DNA from: Bog-532 sp963828445
Lineage (GTDB): Bacteria; Actinomycetota; Actinomycetes; Streptosporangiales; Streptosporangiaceae
NCBI GenBank assembly: GCA_963828445.1
Contig: CAWHFP010000021.1
Location: 62,001 to 126,000, forward strand
Direction of reading: 5' to 3'
DNA: 64,000 bases
Position 1 is the first letter of the stretch. Every line of letters begins with the position of its first letter. Below the pieces are notes generated by a model. It saw only the letters and a program-made list of their open reading frames with translations, did no database searches and was not told where the DNA came from. Below are positions 53,102-61,448 of the stretch, in pieces. The position numbers and the translations under genes were made by a program.

Positions 53102-54158
53102 ATGATCTCCGCGATGTCGGCCGCTCCCGGTGACCGAACGGGCGTCCCGTTCCAGGGTCCGTCGCTGTGGCCGCGGGTGCTGCCGTTCGCCGCGGTCGCG
53201 GTCCTGGCCGAGGCCAGCCTGGCCCTGCCCCCTGGCCCGCACTCGGGGGCGGCGGTGCTGGCCAGCGTGCTGCTGCTGGTGGCCACGGCGGCGGCGTTCC
53301 TGCTGCCCTGGGCCCGGCTCCCGGACTGGATGCCGGTCATCGTGCCGCTGCTGTACGTCGGCTCGGTGCTGGCCCTGCTCCTGGCGGCGGGCTCGACCAG
53401 CGGGGTCGGCATCGTGATCTTGATGCCGCTGGTGTGGACCGCGCTGTTTCAGCGCCGGCGGGACTCGGCCGTCATCGTGGTGGCGATCGTGGCGGTGGAG
53501 ATCATCTCGTCGCTGGTGCCAGCGGCCGCCCCGGCCGGGGTGATCCTGCGCCGGGTGATCTTCTGGGCGTCGCTGGGCGCGCTGATGTCGGTGGCCACGC
53601 ACGGGCTGCGGCAGAGCATCCAGCGGTCCCAGGACCGGACGGCTCAGCTGCAGAGCCGCCTGCGCGAGCTGACCGTGCTGGCCGACCGGGACCGGATCGC
53701 GGCCGACCTGCGGGACAAGGTCATCCAGCGGATCTTCGCGGCCGGGCTGACCCTGCAGAGCGCCGCGTCCCAGACGGCCGAGCGGGACGTCCGGACCAAG
53801 ATCGGGACCACGGTCACCGAGCTGGACCAGACCGTGCGGATGCTGCGGGACGCGATCTTCGGCCTGGAGCAGCGACCGGGCGAGCGTGGTCTGCGCCAGC
53901 AGATCATGGACCTGGTCGGGGGGTTGTCCCCGGCCCCGGAGATCAGCTTCAGCGGCCCGGTGGACACCGCGCTGACCGCGGCGGCCCAGGAGGAACTGAT
54001 CGGCCGGCGTCACCGCGGCGCTGGGACCGGACGGGCGGGCCGCCGGGGCCAGCCAGGTCGCCATCGCCGTCGATGGCGTGGACTGCCAGGTCGTGATCGG
54101 CACCAGCACCGGGCCGGACCCGATCGCGTGGTCCATCCCGGTCGACCCGGGCTCCTGA
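53102..54158 (+). CDS. DevS-like histidine kinase homologue without phosphoacceptor His, frameshifted
   Basis: The N-terminal half has about five hydrophobic segments, such as VLASVLLLVATAAAFLLP and VIVPLLYVGSVLALLLAAG. The dimerisation region reads LADRDRIAADLRDKVIQRIF and AAGLTLQSAASQTAERDVRT, a close match to DevS/DosT except that the His of DLHD is Arg. After TAAAQEELIG a base shift near 54000 leads to VTAALGPDGRAAGASQVAIA and DGVDCQVVIGTSTGPDPIAW, a short, degenerate ATPase end without N- or G-boxes. Probably a non-kinase sensor. The start is uncertain (53009 or 53102). Confidence 0.65.
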
Positions 54159-54181
54159 CCGGCGGCCAGCTCCGGCGGGCC

Positions 54182-54631
54182 ATGGTGGCCAACTGCCGCT
54201 GGGCCGTGGCGCACCGGGAGCGTTTCCAGTACGAGCAGGTGCGGCCGATCCCGGTCGGCGCCACCCGGGACGGCGGTGAGCCGATCGTCACCGACTGCTC
54301 GGGTTTCGTGACCCTGATGGCCCGGTGGAGCGGCATCGACGACCCCAACGGCCGCGATTACCGCGGGGAAGGCTGGACGGGCACGCTGCTGGAGCACCTG
54401 CCCGCGGTCGGGTTCGCCCAGACCCAGCCCGGTGACGTCGCGGTGTTCGGCACGTTCCCGGGTGTGCACTGCGCGGTGCTGCTGGAGCCCGGGGCCCGCG
54501 CGGCGGACCCCTGGACCGTGTCGCACGGGGTCCCGGGTGACCCCAAGCGAACCCGGCTGTCCCGGCTGGTGGGCTACTTCCGCCCCGACGGCCCGGTGGT
54601 GTACCTGCAGCTGGTCGGTGCTAGCTCGTGA
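54182..54631 (+). CDS. NlpC/P60-type amidase domain protein
   Basis: 149 residues from ATG 54182, MVANCRWAVAHRERFQYEQV. The Cys nucleophile is in VTDCSGFVTLMARWSGIDDP, and the His lies in FGTFPGVHCAVLLEPGAR; GDVAVFG is a typical neighbour. Short NlpC/P60 proteins of this type are often phage or plasmid lysins. The frame is by chance open with the upstream kinase fragment, giving an apparent fusion that I do not accept. No signal peptide, so export is not evident. Followed by the convergent GCS2 gene 10 bases later. Confidence 0.65.
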   Translation: MVANCRWAVAHRERFQYEQVRPIPVGATRDGGEPIVTDCSGFVTLMARWSGIDDPNGRDYRGEGWTGTLLEHLPAVGFAQTQPGDVAVFGTFPGVHCAVLLEPGARAADPWTVSHGVPGDPKRTRLSRLVGYFRPDGPVVYLQLVGASS

Positions 54632-54641
54632 GAAAAACCAC

Positions 54642-56123
54642 TCAGAGGGTGATGGGCCAGGTGTGGACCGGCTCGTTGGTGTGCATGTGGTCGATGTAGC
54701 GCTGGGTCATCTGGCGCAGGGCCTCGGCGCGGTCGGCGGCGCCGTGGTTGCTGAGCGCGGCCACGGTGGCCTTCTGCCAGGCGGCGCCGGTCTGGCCGGT
54801 CAGGCAGCGCTGTTCGATGATCTCCAGTAGCCGGTCAGCCTGGTCGGTGTCGACCCCCCAGGCGGCCAGGCCGTCGCGGGCCATCGGCAGCAGGCGGCGG
54901 AGGACCAGCTCGGCGGCGGGGGCCTCCCCCAGGCCGGGCCAGTACAGCCGGGCGTCGATGCCGTGCCGGGCCGCCTCGTGCAGGTTCTCGGCGGCGGTGG
55001 CGAACGACAGCTGGGTCCAGATCGGCCGCTGGGCCTCGGCCAGCGAGCGCAGCAGGCCGTAGTAGAACGCGGCGTTGGCCACCACGTCGACGACCGACGG
55101 GCCGGCCGGGAGCACCCGGTTCTCCACCCGCAGGTGCGGCATCCCGTCGGACACCGCGTAGACCGGCCGGTTCCAGCGGTAGACGGTGCCGTTGTGCAGG
55201 CTCATCTCCGACAGCTGGGGACAGCCGCCCTGATCGAGGACGACGACCGGGTCCTCGTCGTCACACACCGGCAGCAGGGCCGGGAAGTAGCGGATGTTCT
55301 CCTCGAACAGGTCGAACACCGAGGTGATCCACCGTTCGCCGAACCACACCCGCGGCCGCACCCCCTGGTGCTTGAGTTCGTCGGGGCGGGTGTCGGTGGC
55401 CTGCTCGAACAGGGTGATGCGGGTCTCGTCCCACAACTCGCGCCCGAACAGATAGGGCGAGTTCGCGGCCAGCGCGACCTGAACGCCGGCGATGGCCTGG
55501 GCCGCGTTCCAGTAGTTGGCGAACTCCTCCGGGCTGACCTGGACGTGCAGCTGGACGCTGGTGCAGGCAGCCTCGGGCGTGATGCTGCCCGCGTGGGTCA
55601 GCAGCCGCTCGGGCCCGTCGATGGCGATCCGCATGTCCTCGCCGCGGGCCGCGAAGATCTGCTCGTTCAGCACCCGGTAGCGGGTGTTGGCCGAGATCGT
55701 GCCCTCGTGCATATGGTCTTCGCGAAGCGTGGGCAAGATGCCGACCATGACCAGCCGGCTGCCGACCTTGGTGGCTTTCTCGTCGGCGTTGTTGAGGCTG
55801 GCCCGGAGCTCGTCCTCGAGGTCGGACACGGCGGTGCCGCCCAGCTCCTGCGGAGGTACGTTGATCTCCAGGTTGAACTGGCCGAGCTCGGTCGCCCAGG
55901 CCGGGTCGGCGATAGCGTCGAGCACGTCGGCGTTCTGCATCGACGGCTCGCCGTCGTGGTCGACCAGGTTGAGCTCGATCTCCACGCCGACCTGGGGCCG
56001 GTCTCCCTCGAACCGGTTCTCGCGCAGCATCCGGGCGAACACGTCCAGCGAACGCCGCACCTTGTCCCGGTACCGGCGGCGGTCTTCACCGGTGATCTTG
56101 ATGGCGTCTATATCGCGGCCCAC
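54642..56123 (-). CDS. GCS2-type glutamate-cysteine ligase family protein
   Basis: 493 residues. The ATP-grasp-like GCS2 fold is shown by VGVEIELNLVDHDGEPSMQN, GQFNLEINVPPQELGGTAVS, TSVQLHVQVSPEEFANYWNA and PHLRVENRVLPAGPSVVDVV. The group includes EgtA-like and YbdK-like carboxylate-amine ligases; the acidic metal ligands E-x-E and E-x-N in the first two segments are kept. The product is likely a gamma-glutamyl amide. It has no partner genes for ergothioneine nearby, so no specific pathway is claimed. Start ATG 56123. Confidence 0.82.
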   Translation of the reverse strand: MGRDIDAIKITGEDRRRYRDKVRRSLDVFARMLRENRFEGDRPQVGVEIELNLVDHDGEPSMQNADVLDAIADPAWATELGQFNLEINVPPQELGGTAVSDLEDELRASLNNADEKATKVGSRLVMVGILPTLREDHMHEGTISANTRYRVLNEQIFAARGEDMRIAIDGPERLLTHAGSITPEAACTSVQLHVQVSPEEFANYWNAAQAIAGVQVALAANSPYLFGRELWDETRITLFEQATDTRPDELKHQGVRPRVWFGERWITSVFDLFEENIRYFPALLPVCDDEDPVVVLDQGGCPQLSEMSLHNGTVYRWNRPVYAVSDGMPHLRVENRVLPAGPSVVDVVANAAFYYGLLRSLAEAQRPIWTQLSFATAAENLHEAARHGIDARLYWPGLGEAPAAELVLRRLLPMARDGLAAWGVDTDQADRLLEIIEQRCLTGQTGAAWQKATVAALSNHGAADRAEALRQMTQRYIDHMHTNEPVHTWPITL

Positions 56124-56174
56124 TAGGCCTCCACATGCCTTTATGTTCAGATTCGCACGCCAGCGCCTCCGGCG

Positions 56175-57083
56175 CTAGCGGCGCAACGTTGATAAGTCGT
56201 CACGGACAGTTCTGGTGGCGACCAGCGCGTCATGAATCGCCGTCGCGAATTCGGCCGGAGCCTCCAGCGGGGTGAAGTGGCCCACGCCGTCGAGCGGGCG
56301 CAGGATGACGTCGGCCAGGAACTCCTCCAGCCGGTCCGACCAGGCCCGCGGGAACAGCGGGTCGAACTCCGGCCACAGCACCGTGACCGGCAGCGCCAGG
56401 CGATCCCCGGGTGCGGGCGCCTGCTCGGCCAGCGACCGGGCCACCGCGCCCGAGCCCGCGCGGTACCAGGCGATCGACGCGGTGAACGCCCCGGGCCCGC
56501 CGTACGCGGCGGCCAGGTGGTCGAGGTAGGCCGGGTCGAGAACGAAATCGGGGCCGGACCAGTGGGCCCAGAAGTGCGACAGGTAGGCCCGGACCTGGTC
56601 GGGCTGGCCGTCGACCAGCTGCTCGGCCAGCGGCAGCTGGTGGAACGACTGGTACCAGAACTCCCGCTGGGCCCGCGGATCCAGCACCCGCCGGCCGATG
56701 CCGGGCAGCGGCGGCGACACCACCAGGGCCCGGACCAGGTCCGGGTACTCGGCGGCCACGGCCTGCGCGACCCGGCTGCCCACGTCGTACCCGGCCAGCA
56801 GCACCGGGTCCAGGTCCAGCTCCCGGATCAGCCCGGCCACGCTGCGGGCCTGGGCCGACGGGCTGTACTGCCCGGCCGGGTCGGCCACGTGCTTGTCCGA
56901 TTCCCCGAACCCGCGCAGGTCCGGGACGATCACGTCGCAGGAGCTGCCCAGGGCCAGGGCCGGGCCGAGCACCCGGTAGTCGGTGCGGTCGCCCGGCCAG
57001 CCGTGCAGCAGGATCACCGGTTCACCGGTGCCGGACCGGTCGTAGGCCAGGGAGAAACCGTCGACCGGGGCACTGTGCGGCAT
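56175..57083 (-). CDS. alpha/beta-hydrolase, epoxide-hydrolase-like
   Basis: 302 residues from ATG 57083, with GGGAGGT five bases upstream; a GTG eight codons earlier is less likely. The oxyanion motif is ILLHGWPGDRTDYRVLGPAL, the nucleophile elbow LLAGYDVGSRVAQAVAAEYP with an Asp, and the catalytic His in LDGVGHFTPLEAPAEFATAI. An Asp nucleophile suggests an epoxide hydrolase or dehalogenase. It is a second enzyme of this type in the window (compare 48433). Divergent from the FHA gene, with two long hairpins in the gap. Confidence 0.84.
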   Translation of the reverse strand: MPHSAPVDGFSLAYDRSGTGEPVILLHGWPGDRTDYRVLGPALALGSSCDVIVPDLRGFGESDKHVADPAGQYSPSAQARSVAGLIRELDLDPVLLAGYDVGSRVAQAVAAEYPDLVRALVVSPPLPGIGRRVLDPRAQREFWYQSFHQLPLAEQLVDGQPDQVRAYLSHFWAHWSGPDFVLDPAYLDHLAAAYGGPGAFTASIAWYRAGSGAVARSLAEQAPAPGDRLALPVTVLWPEFDPLFPRAWSDRLEEFLADVILRPLDGVGHFTPLEAPAEFATAIHDALVATRTVRDDLSTLRR

Positions 57084-57181
57084 CGGCACCTCCCGGGTCA
57101 GGGCCACAGCGGCTCAGCCACGCTATTTCCCGGGTCGGCCCAGATAAACGGGGGCTCACTGACGATGCCGGGACGGTGAGC

Positions 57182-57218
57182 GGGCCCTCTCCCCCTCCCC
57201 TCAAGCGGAAGAGGGCCC
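57182..57218. promoter_or_regulatory. 9-base-pair hairpin in a divergent gap
   Basis: GGGCCCTCT (57182-57190) and AGAGGGCCC (57210-57218) are perfect complements around a 19-base pyrimidine-rich loop. There is no U-tract. It lies 99 bases upstream of the hydrolase start and 228 before the FHA start. Confidence 0.45.
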
Positions 57219-57250
57219 TGGCCTCATACCGTCCCCACCCCACAAGCCAG

Positions 57251-57308
57251 AGGTGAGGGGCTGCGCGCGAGCAGATCCCCCCCGATCGCCGTGCTCAGCC
57301 CCTCACCT
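57251..57308. promoter_or_regulatory. 13-base-pair hairpin in the same gap
   Basis: AGGTGAGGGGCTG (57251-57263) and CAGCCCCTCACCT (57296-57308) are exact complements. The loop contains a second stem GAGCA/TGCTC. Both hairpins are in a divergent gap of 362 bases, so they are not simple gene-end terminators; a small RNA, attenuator or element end is possible. Nothing else is seen in this stretch. Confidence 0.5.
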
Positions 57309-57445
57309 CGGCTGGGCCCCAGCTAACCCGCTATTCGCGCGCGGGCCAATCCCTGAAATCGGGGATGAACCGGTCGCGAGCCCGCGTCCTACACTCCATA
57401 CGGCAGTATCTGCACCCGTCCGCCGCCGACCCGAGGGACCACCCG

Positions 57446-58282
57446 ATGACGCTCCAGCCCGCCACCTCGGTGACGGCGCACGTCAGGACGCCGTCCGGAC
57501 TGGTCGTGAAGGTCGCCGAGGGCAGCCGGCTGATCTTCGGCCGGGGGGCCGACGCCGATCTGACCATCGCGGTCGGCCGCGGCTTGTCCCGGCGCGCCGG
57601 GGTCATCAGCGTGCTGGCCGACGGCGCCTGGATCGCCAACATCAGCCGGACCCACGCCCTGTACACCGAGGGCGACGGCTACCGGATCCGGCTGCCCCGG
57701 ATGGAAGAGGACGGTGAACCGGTCGGCGGCTGGTTCGTCCGCACCGGGACCACCCTGGTCGGGTCGCGGGCCATGCTGGACGAGGGCCAGCCGGTGGCCG
57801 TGACGATCAGCGGCAGCACGAGCTGGGACGCGGTCGAGGACGACGGGAGCCGGGTCCGCCCGGACACCGAGACCACCCTGCTCCCGCTGTACCTGGACCC
57901 GATGACCAAGATCTTCCTGGTCGCGCTGATGTGGTGCCGCCCGTGGCTGCTGGATCCGGCCGCCACCACCCCGCTACCCCGGACCCCGGAGATCGCCCGG
58001 GCCGCGCTGGAGGTGACCGGGGCGTACCACGAGCTGGAGCGCTTCGACACCGACTCCGAGTTCCGGGACCGGCTGTCGTCCCGGGTCGCCGAGCACATCA
58101 AGGTGATCCGGCGCAAGATCGCCGAGCGCGGCCTGAGCACCGGCAACATGCGGCTGTCGGACGAGGTGGTGGTGCGCATCCTGATCGAGCACGGGATCAT
58201 CACCCGCGGCGACCTCGGGCGGCTGAACGACCCGGCCTGGTGCTCCCGCCAGGAGGACCTGTGGTGGACCCAGCAGGCCTGA
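57446..58282 (+). CDS. FHA-domain protein linked to a Ser/Thr kinase
   Basis: 278 residues from ATG 57446 with GAGGGA upstream. The FHA domain (about 10-100) reads LVVKVAEGSRLIFGRGADAD, ADGAWIANISRTHALYTEGD: phosphothreonine contacts are in the FGR and SRTH elements. The C-terminal half is helical, with EIARAALEVTGAYHELERFD and a DRLSSRVAEHIKVIRRKIAE region that resembles a winged-helix or effector arm. It converges on the Ser/Thr kinase gene, and such pairs commonly work together: phosphorylated Thr is bound by the FHA domain. Role and targets unknown. Confidence 0.8.
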   Translation: MTLQPATSVTAHVRTPSGLVVKVAEGSRLIFGRGADADLTIAVGRGLSRRAGVISVLADGAWIANISRTHALYTEGDGYRIRLPRMEEDGEPVGGWFVRTGTTLVGSRAMLDEGQPVAVTISGSTSWDAVEDDGSRVRPDTETTLLPLYLDPMTKIFLVALMWCRPWLLDPAATTPLPRTPEIARAALEVTGAYHELERFDTDSEFRDRLSSRVAEHIKVIRRKIAERGLSTGNMRLSDEVVVRILIEHGIITRGDLGRLNDPAWCSRQEDLWWTQQA

Positions 58283-58295
58283 GCCGGTGAGCCGG
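58280..58295. repeat. 8-base tandem repeat containing a stop codon
   Basis: TGAGCCGG is repeated directly; the first TGA ends the FHA gene. Confidence 0.5.
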
Positions 58296-58297
58296 CC

Positions 58298-59983
58298 TCA
58301 GCCCGCCTGCTCGCCGTTGTTCTGGGGCGGCTGACCGGTCGGCGGGGCTCCCGGCGGCGGGCTGCCGGTCGGCGGCGGGCCGGCCGGTGGCGGCGGCACC
58401 ACGGTGAAGGTCGTCCGGGCCTGGCGGTGGCCCGGCCCGGTGACCACCACGGTGTAACGGCCGGCCGGAATGGCACCGTGGAAAAAGGCGTGACCCTGGT
58501 CGACGGTGTAGTTGAACGTGCCGAAGTGATCCGCCTGCGGATGCATGCGCGATGTCCCGTGCCCTTGCAGGGAAACGGAGATCGTGGACCCGGGGACGAA
58601 GCCCATGCCGTGGATCTCGAACCCGCTCGCCCCCTCACCCTGGTACTGGCTCATGACGAGCTTGGGGGTGGTACTGGTGCCGGTGGGCAGCGTGCTGGGC
58701 GGCGGGGCCGGCGGCGGCCCGTAGCCGCCGCCGGACGTGGTGGACTGCCGGAGCGACGGGTCGACCTGGGGGGCCAGGAACGCGCCCGCGGCCACCAGGG
58801 CGGCCGCGCCGACCACGCAGGCGCCGGCGATCAGGCCGATCCGGACCCGGCGATCCCCCGGTCCGGGTCCGGTCCGGGTCGGCGGCGCCGTCGGAGTCTT
58901 CGCGGTCGCGGTCCTGGTCAGCGGGGCCTTGGCCGGGCCGTTCCTGGCTTCCTGGCCTGGCTTGCGGCGGCGGTGGCTGCCGGGCACGTAGGACGCGGGC
59001 AGCGCGGTGTGCGAGGCCGACGTCAGATCTTCGCTGCTGTCGTCGAGCGGGCTGGTGTCGATGACCCCGGGCTGCGGGCTGCGGGCGTAGCCGCCGATCA
59101 GGCCCATGGCCGACTCGGGCAGGTAGCTGTGGCCGTCGTCGGCTCCCGCCGAGCTCTCCACGAACTGGCCCAGGCCGGCCAGCAGCGCGGCCGAGGTGGG
59201 CCGGTCGCGCGGGCTGCGGGCCAGGCAGGCGGTGATCAGCGGAACCAGGTCGGCCGGGAGCCCGGACAGGTCCGGACCGTCCGAGGCCAGCTTGACCAGG
59301 ACGTCCATCACGGTGTCGCCCCGGTAGGGCGCGTGCCCGGTGGCCGCGTAGAGCAGGGTGGCCCCGAGGGAGTACACGTCGCTGGCCAGCGTGGCCGCTT
59401 GGGAGTCGCGGGCTTGCTCGGGGGCCATGTAGGCGGGGGTGCCGACCGCGCCCCGGGTCACGGTCAGCGCGATCCGCTCGGCGGCCCGGGCCACGCCGAA
59501 GTCGATGACCCGGGGGCCATCCGGCGCCACCAGCACGTTGGACGGCTTGAGGTCGCGGTGCACCAGGCCCGCCAGGTGAATGGACTCCAGGGCCTCGGCG
59601 CAGCCGGCCGCCAGCCAGCGCACGCTCTCGGGCGGCAGCGGGCCGGTGGCCCGGACCAGCTTGGTCAGGGAGGGGGCCGGGATGTAGGCGGTGGCCAGCC
59701 AGGGCAGGTCGGCGTCGGCGTTGGCCGCGACCACGGCGGCGGTGAACACGCCGCTGACCCGCCGGGCCGCCGCGACCTCGCGGGAGAACCGGTCCCGGAA
59801 ACCAGGCTCCTCGGCCAGGTCGATTTTGATCGTCTTGACCGCCACCAGCCGCCCCGCGGTGGAGCGGCCCAGGTAAACCTGGCCCATGGCCCCGGCACCC
59901 AGCCGGCCCAGCAGCGTGTACGGCCCAATCTGCTCGGGATCCCAACGCCGCAGCGGCTCCAGCGTGGGCTGCGACACTATCAT
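58298..59983 (-). CDS. Ser/Thr protein kinase (PknB-like) with extracellular domain
   Basis: 561 residues. The kinase has GRLGAGAMGQVYLGRSTAGR (Gly loop near 27), AVKTIKI Lys, HRDLKPSNVLVAPDG (near 142), DFGVARAAE and VGTPAYMAPEQARD. After a Pro/Thr-rich linker comes one membrane helix, GLIAGACVVGAAALVAAGAF (about 385-405). The outside part, about 150 residues, includes QGEGASGFEIHGMGFVPGST and FNYTVDQGHAFFHGAIPAGR, an Ig-like fold, and a Pro/Gly tail. It should sense an external or cell-wall cue and phosphorylate partners such as the convergent FHA protein. Confidence 0.9.
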   Translation of the reverse strand: MIVSQPTLEPLRRWDPEQIGPYTLLGRLGAGAMGQVYLGRSTAGRLVAVKTIKIDLAEEPGFRDRFSREVAAARRVSGVFTAAVVAANADADLPWLATAYIPAPSLTKLVRATGPLPPESVRWLAAGCAEALESIHLAGLVHRDLKPSNVLVAPDGPRVIDFGVARAAERIALTVTRGAVGTPAYMAPEQARDSQAATLASDVYSLGATLLYAATGHAPYRGDTVMDVLVKLASDGPDLSGLPADLVPLITACLARSPRDRPTSAALLAGLGQFVESSAGADDGHSYLPESAMGLIGGYARSPQPGVIDTSPLDDSSEDLTSASHTALPASYVPGSHRRRKPGQEARNGPAKAPLTRTATAKTPTAPPTRTGPGPGDRRVRIGLIAGACVVGAAALVAAGAFLAPQVDPSLRQSTTSGGGYGPPPAPPPSTLPTGTSTTPKLVMSQYQGEGASGFEIHGMGFVPGSTISVSLQGHGTSRMHPQADHFGTFNYTVDQGHAFFHGAIPAGRYTVVVTGPGHRQARTTFTVVPPPPAGPPPTGSPPPGAPPTGQPPQNNGEQAG

Positions 59984-60456
59984 TGGCCTCCCAAATGGCC
60001 CGTTCCCGGCGACTGCCTTCCATGATGCCGAATTTCGCGACCTTCGTGTTTGATTCCGAGATGGCGAAATGGGCCTGCTACGCGGGAAGGGGGGTTAAGG
60101 ACCGGCCGGCCCGGACCTGGGCGGGCCCGGCCAGGCCGGGCGTCCGGCCCGCGCCTGTGGCCAGCTTCATCATTACGAAACGCAAAATGTTTCTGACCAG
60201 TAATAACGCGGTGCACACAATTCACGAGGGTGCGGGCGGAGACCGCTGGACGGACATCCAGGCCCATCTTTGGGACTTCCGTCCTTTGTTTCGGCAAATA
60301 AACCTGCTGGTATCAAACGGGTGTCACCCGTTTTCCCCGATGTGGGTGGGAACAAAGTGCGCGGCGGGGCCGGTGTGGGGAGCGCGGGCCGGGCGGGGTC
60401 AGCGGGCCGGGCGGGGGCGGGGCGACGGAAGTACGCCCTGGGGCAGGATTAAGCGC
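59984..60456. other. 473-base intergenic region
   Basis: Gap between the divergent kinase and dehydrogenase genes. G+C drops around 60160-60345. A 19-base palindrome is at 60315. I see no convincing protein, tRNA or small RNA with a clear terminator. It should hold promoters for both genes. Confidence 0.5.
60315..60333. promoter_or_regulatory. perfect palindrome, candidate operator
   Basis: AAACGGGTG, centre T, CACCCGTTT: all nine pairs match. It is 124 bases before the dehydrogenase ATG and 332 from the kinase start, in the AT-richer part of the gap. Confidence 0.5.
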
Positions 60457-61448
60457 ATGGAGCTGACTGCGGGGTCCGGCACGGAACGGCCCATCGTGGC
60501 GGTGGTGGGGGCGCCGGGCGGAGGACCGCCGGCCGGGCTGCTGGAGCGGTGCACGGGATACCGGGTCCGGTTCGTCTCCACTGGTGCGCAGCTGGCGGCC
60601 GAGGGCGCGGGCGCGGAGATCGTGTACCTGCGGGACCGGGTGGACTGGCTGGGGCAGTGGTGGGGCGGGTGGAGCGAGCGCGTGCGCTGGATCGCGGCCC
60701 CCACCGCGGGAGTGGACTGGCTGCTGTTCCCGGAACTGGTCGACAGCGACGTGGTGGTCACCAACGCGGCCGGGGTATTTGACGACGCCATGGCCGAGTA
60801 CACGCTGGCCCTGGTGTCGGCGATCACGGTGGATCTGCCCGGCACCCTCCGGCTGCAGGCCCGCCGGGAATGGCGGCACCGGGAAACCCGGCGGCTGGCG
60901 GGCGCCCGCGCGGTCATTCTCGGGGCCGGGGGAATCGGGCGCGCCATCCACCGCGCGCTCAGCGGCAACGGCCTGTCGGCCCAGTGCGTGGCCCGCCAGT
61001 CCCGGGCCGATCCGGAGGTGGGCCCGATCGCGGCCCGGGCCGACCTGCCCGGCCTGCTGCCCGGGGCCGATTTCGTCATCCTCGCGCTGCCGCTGACCGG
61101 CGCCACCCGTGGCCTGATCGGCCCGGCCGAGCTGGCCCGGATGGACCCCGGCGGCTGGCTGATCAACGTGGGCCGCGGCGCCCTGGTCGACGAGCGCCCT
61201 GCGGGGCGCGCTGCGTTCCGGCGCCATCGGCGGGGCGGCCCTGGACGTGTTCAGCGCGGAGCCGCTACCGCCCACCTCGCCCTGGTGGGACCTGCCCAAC
61301 GTGATCGTGTCGCCGCACATGTCCGGCGACTTCCTCGGCTGGGAGCAGGCCCTGACCAGCTTGTTCACCGATCAGCTGCGCCGCTGGCAGGCCGGCCGCC
61401 CTGCTCAACGTGGTCGACAAGCGGCTCGGCTTCGTCACCTCCGGCTAG
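60457..61448 (+). CDS. D-isomer-specific 2-hydroxyacid dehydrogenase, two frameshifts
   Basis: About 330 residues. The N-terminal catalytic part reads VRWIAAPTAGVDWLLFPELV and AAGVFDDAMAEYTLALVSAI. The NAD domain has AVILGAGGIGRAIHRALSGN and LINVGRGALVDE with the catalytic Arg region. Near 61195 a base shift leads to GAALDVFSAEPLPPTSPWWD and VIVSPHMSGDFLGWEQALTS with the catalytic His. A second near 61395 gives LLNVVDKRLGFVTSG to the TAG at 61448. It oxidises or reduces a D-2-hydroxyacid. The TAG overlaps the convergent amidase stop. Confidence 0.82.

Noticed and set aside
53009..54631. A single 540-residue fusion of histidine kinase and NlpC/P60 domains
   Set aside because: The middle (about 54000-54160) is Arg/Gly-rich nonsense in this frame. 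The correct kinase C-terminus runs in another frame to a TGA at 54158, and the NlpC/P60 part has its own ATG at 54182. The join is accidental.
57251..57308. Rho-independent terminator
   Set aside because: No U-tract, and it lies between divergent gene starts, not at gene ends.
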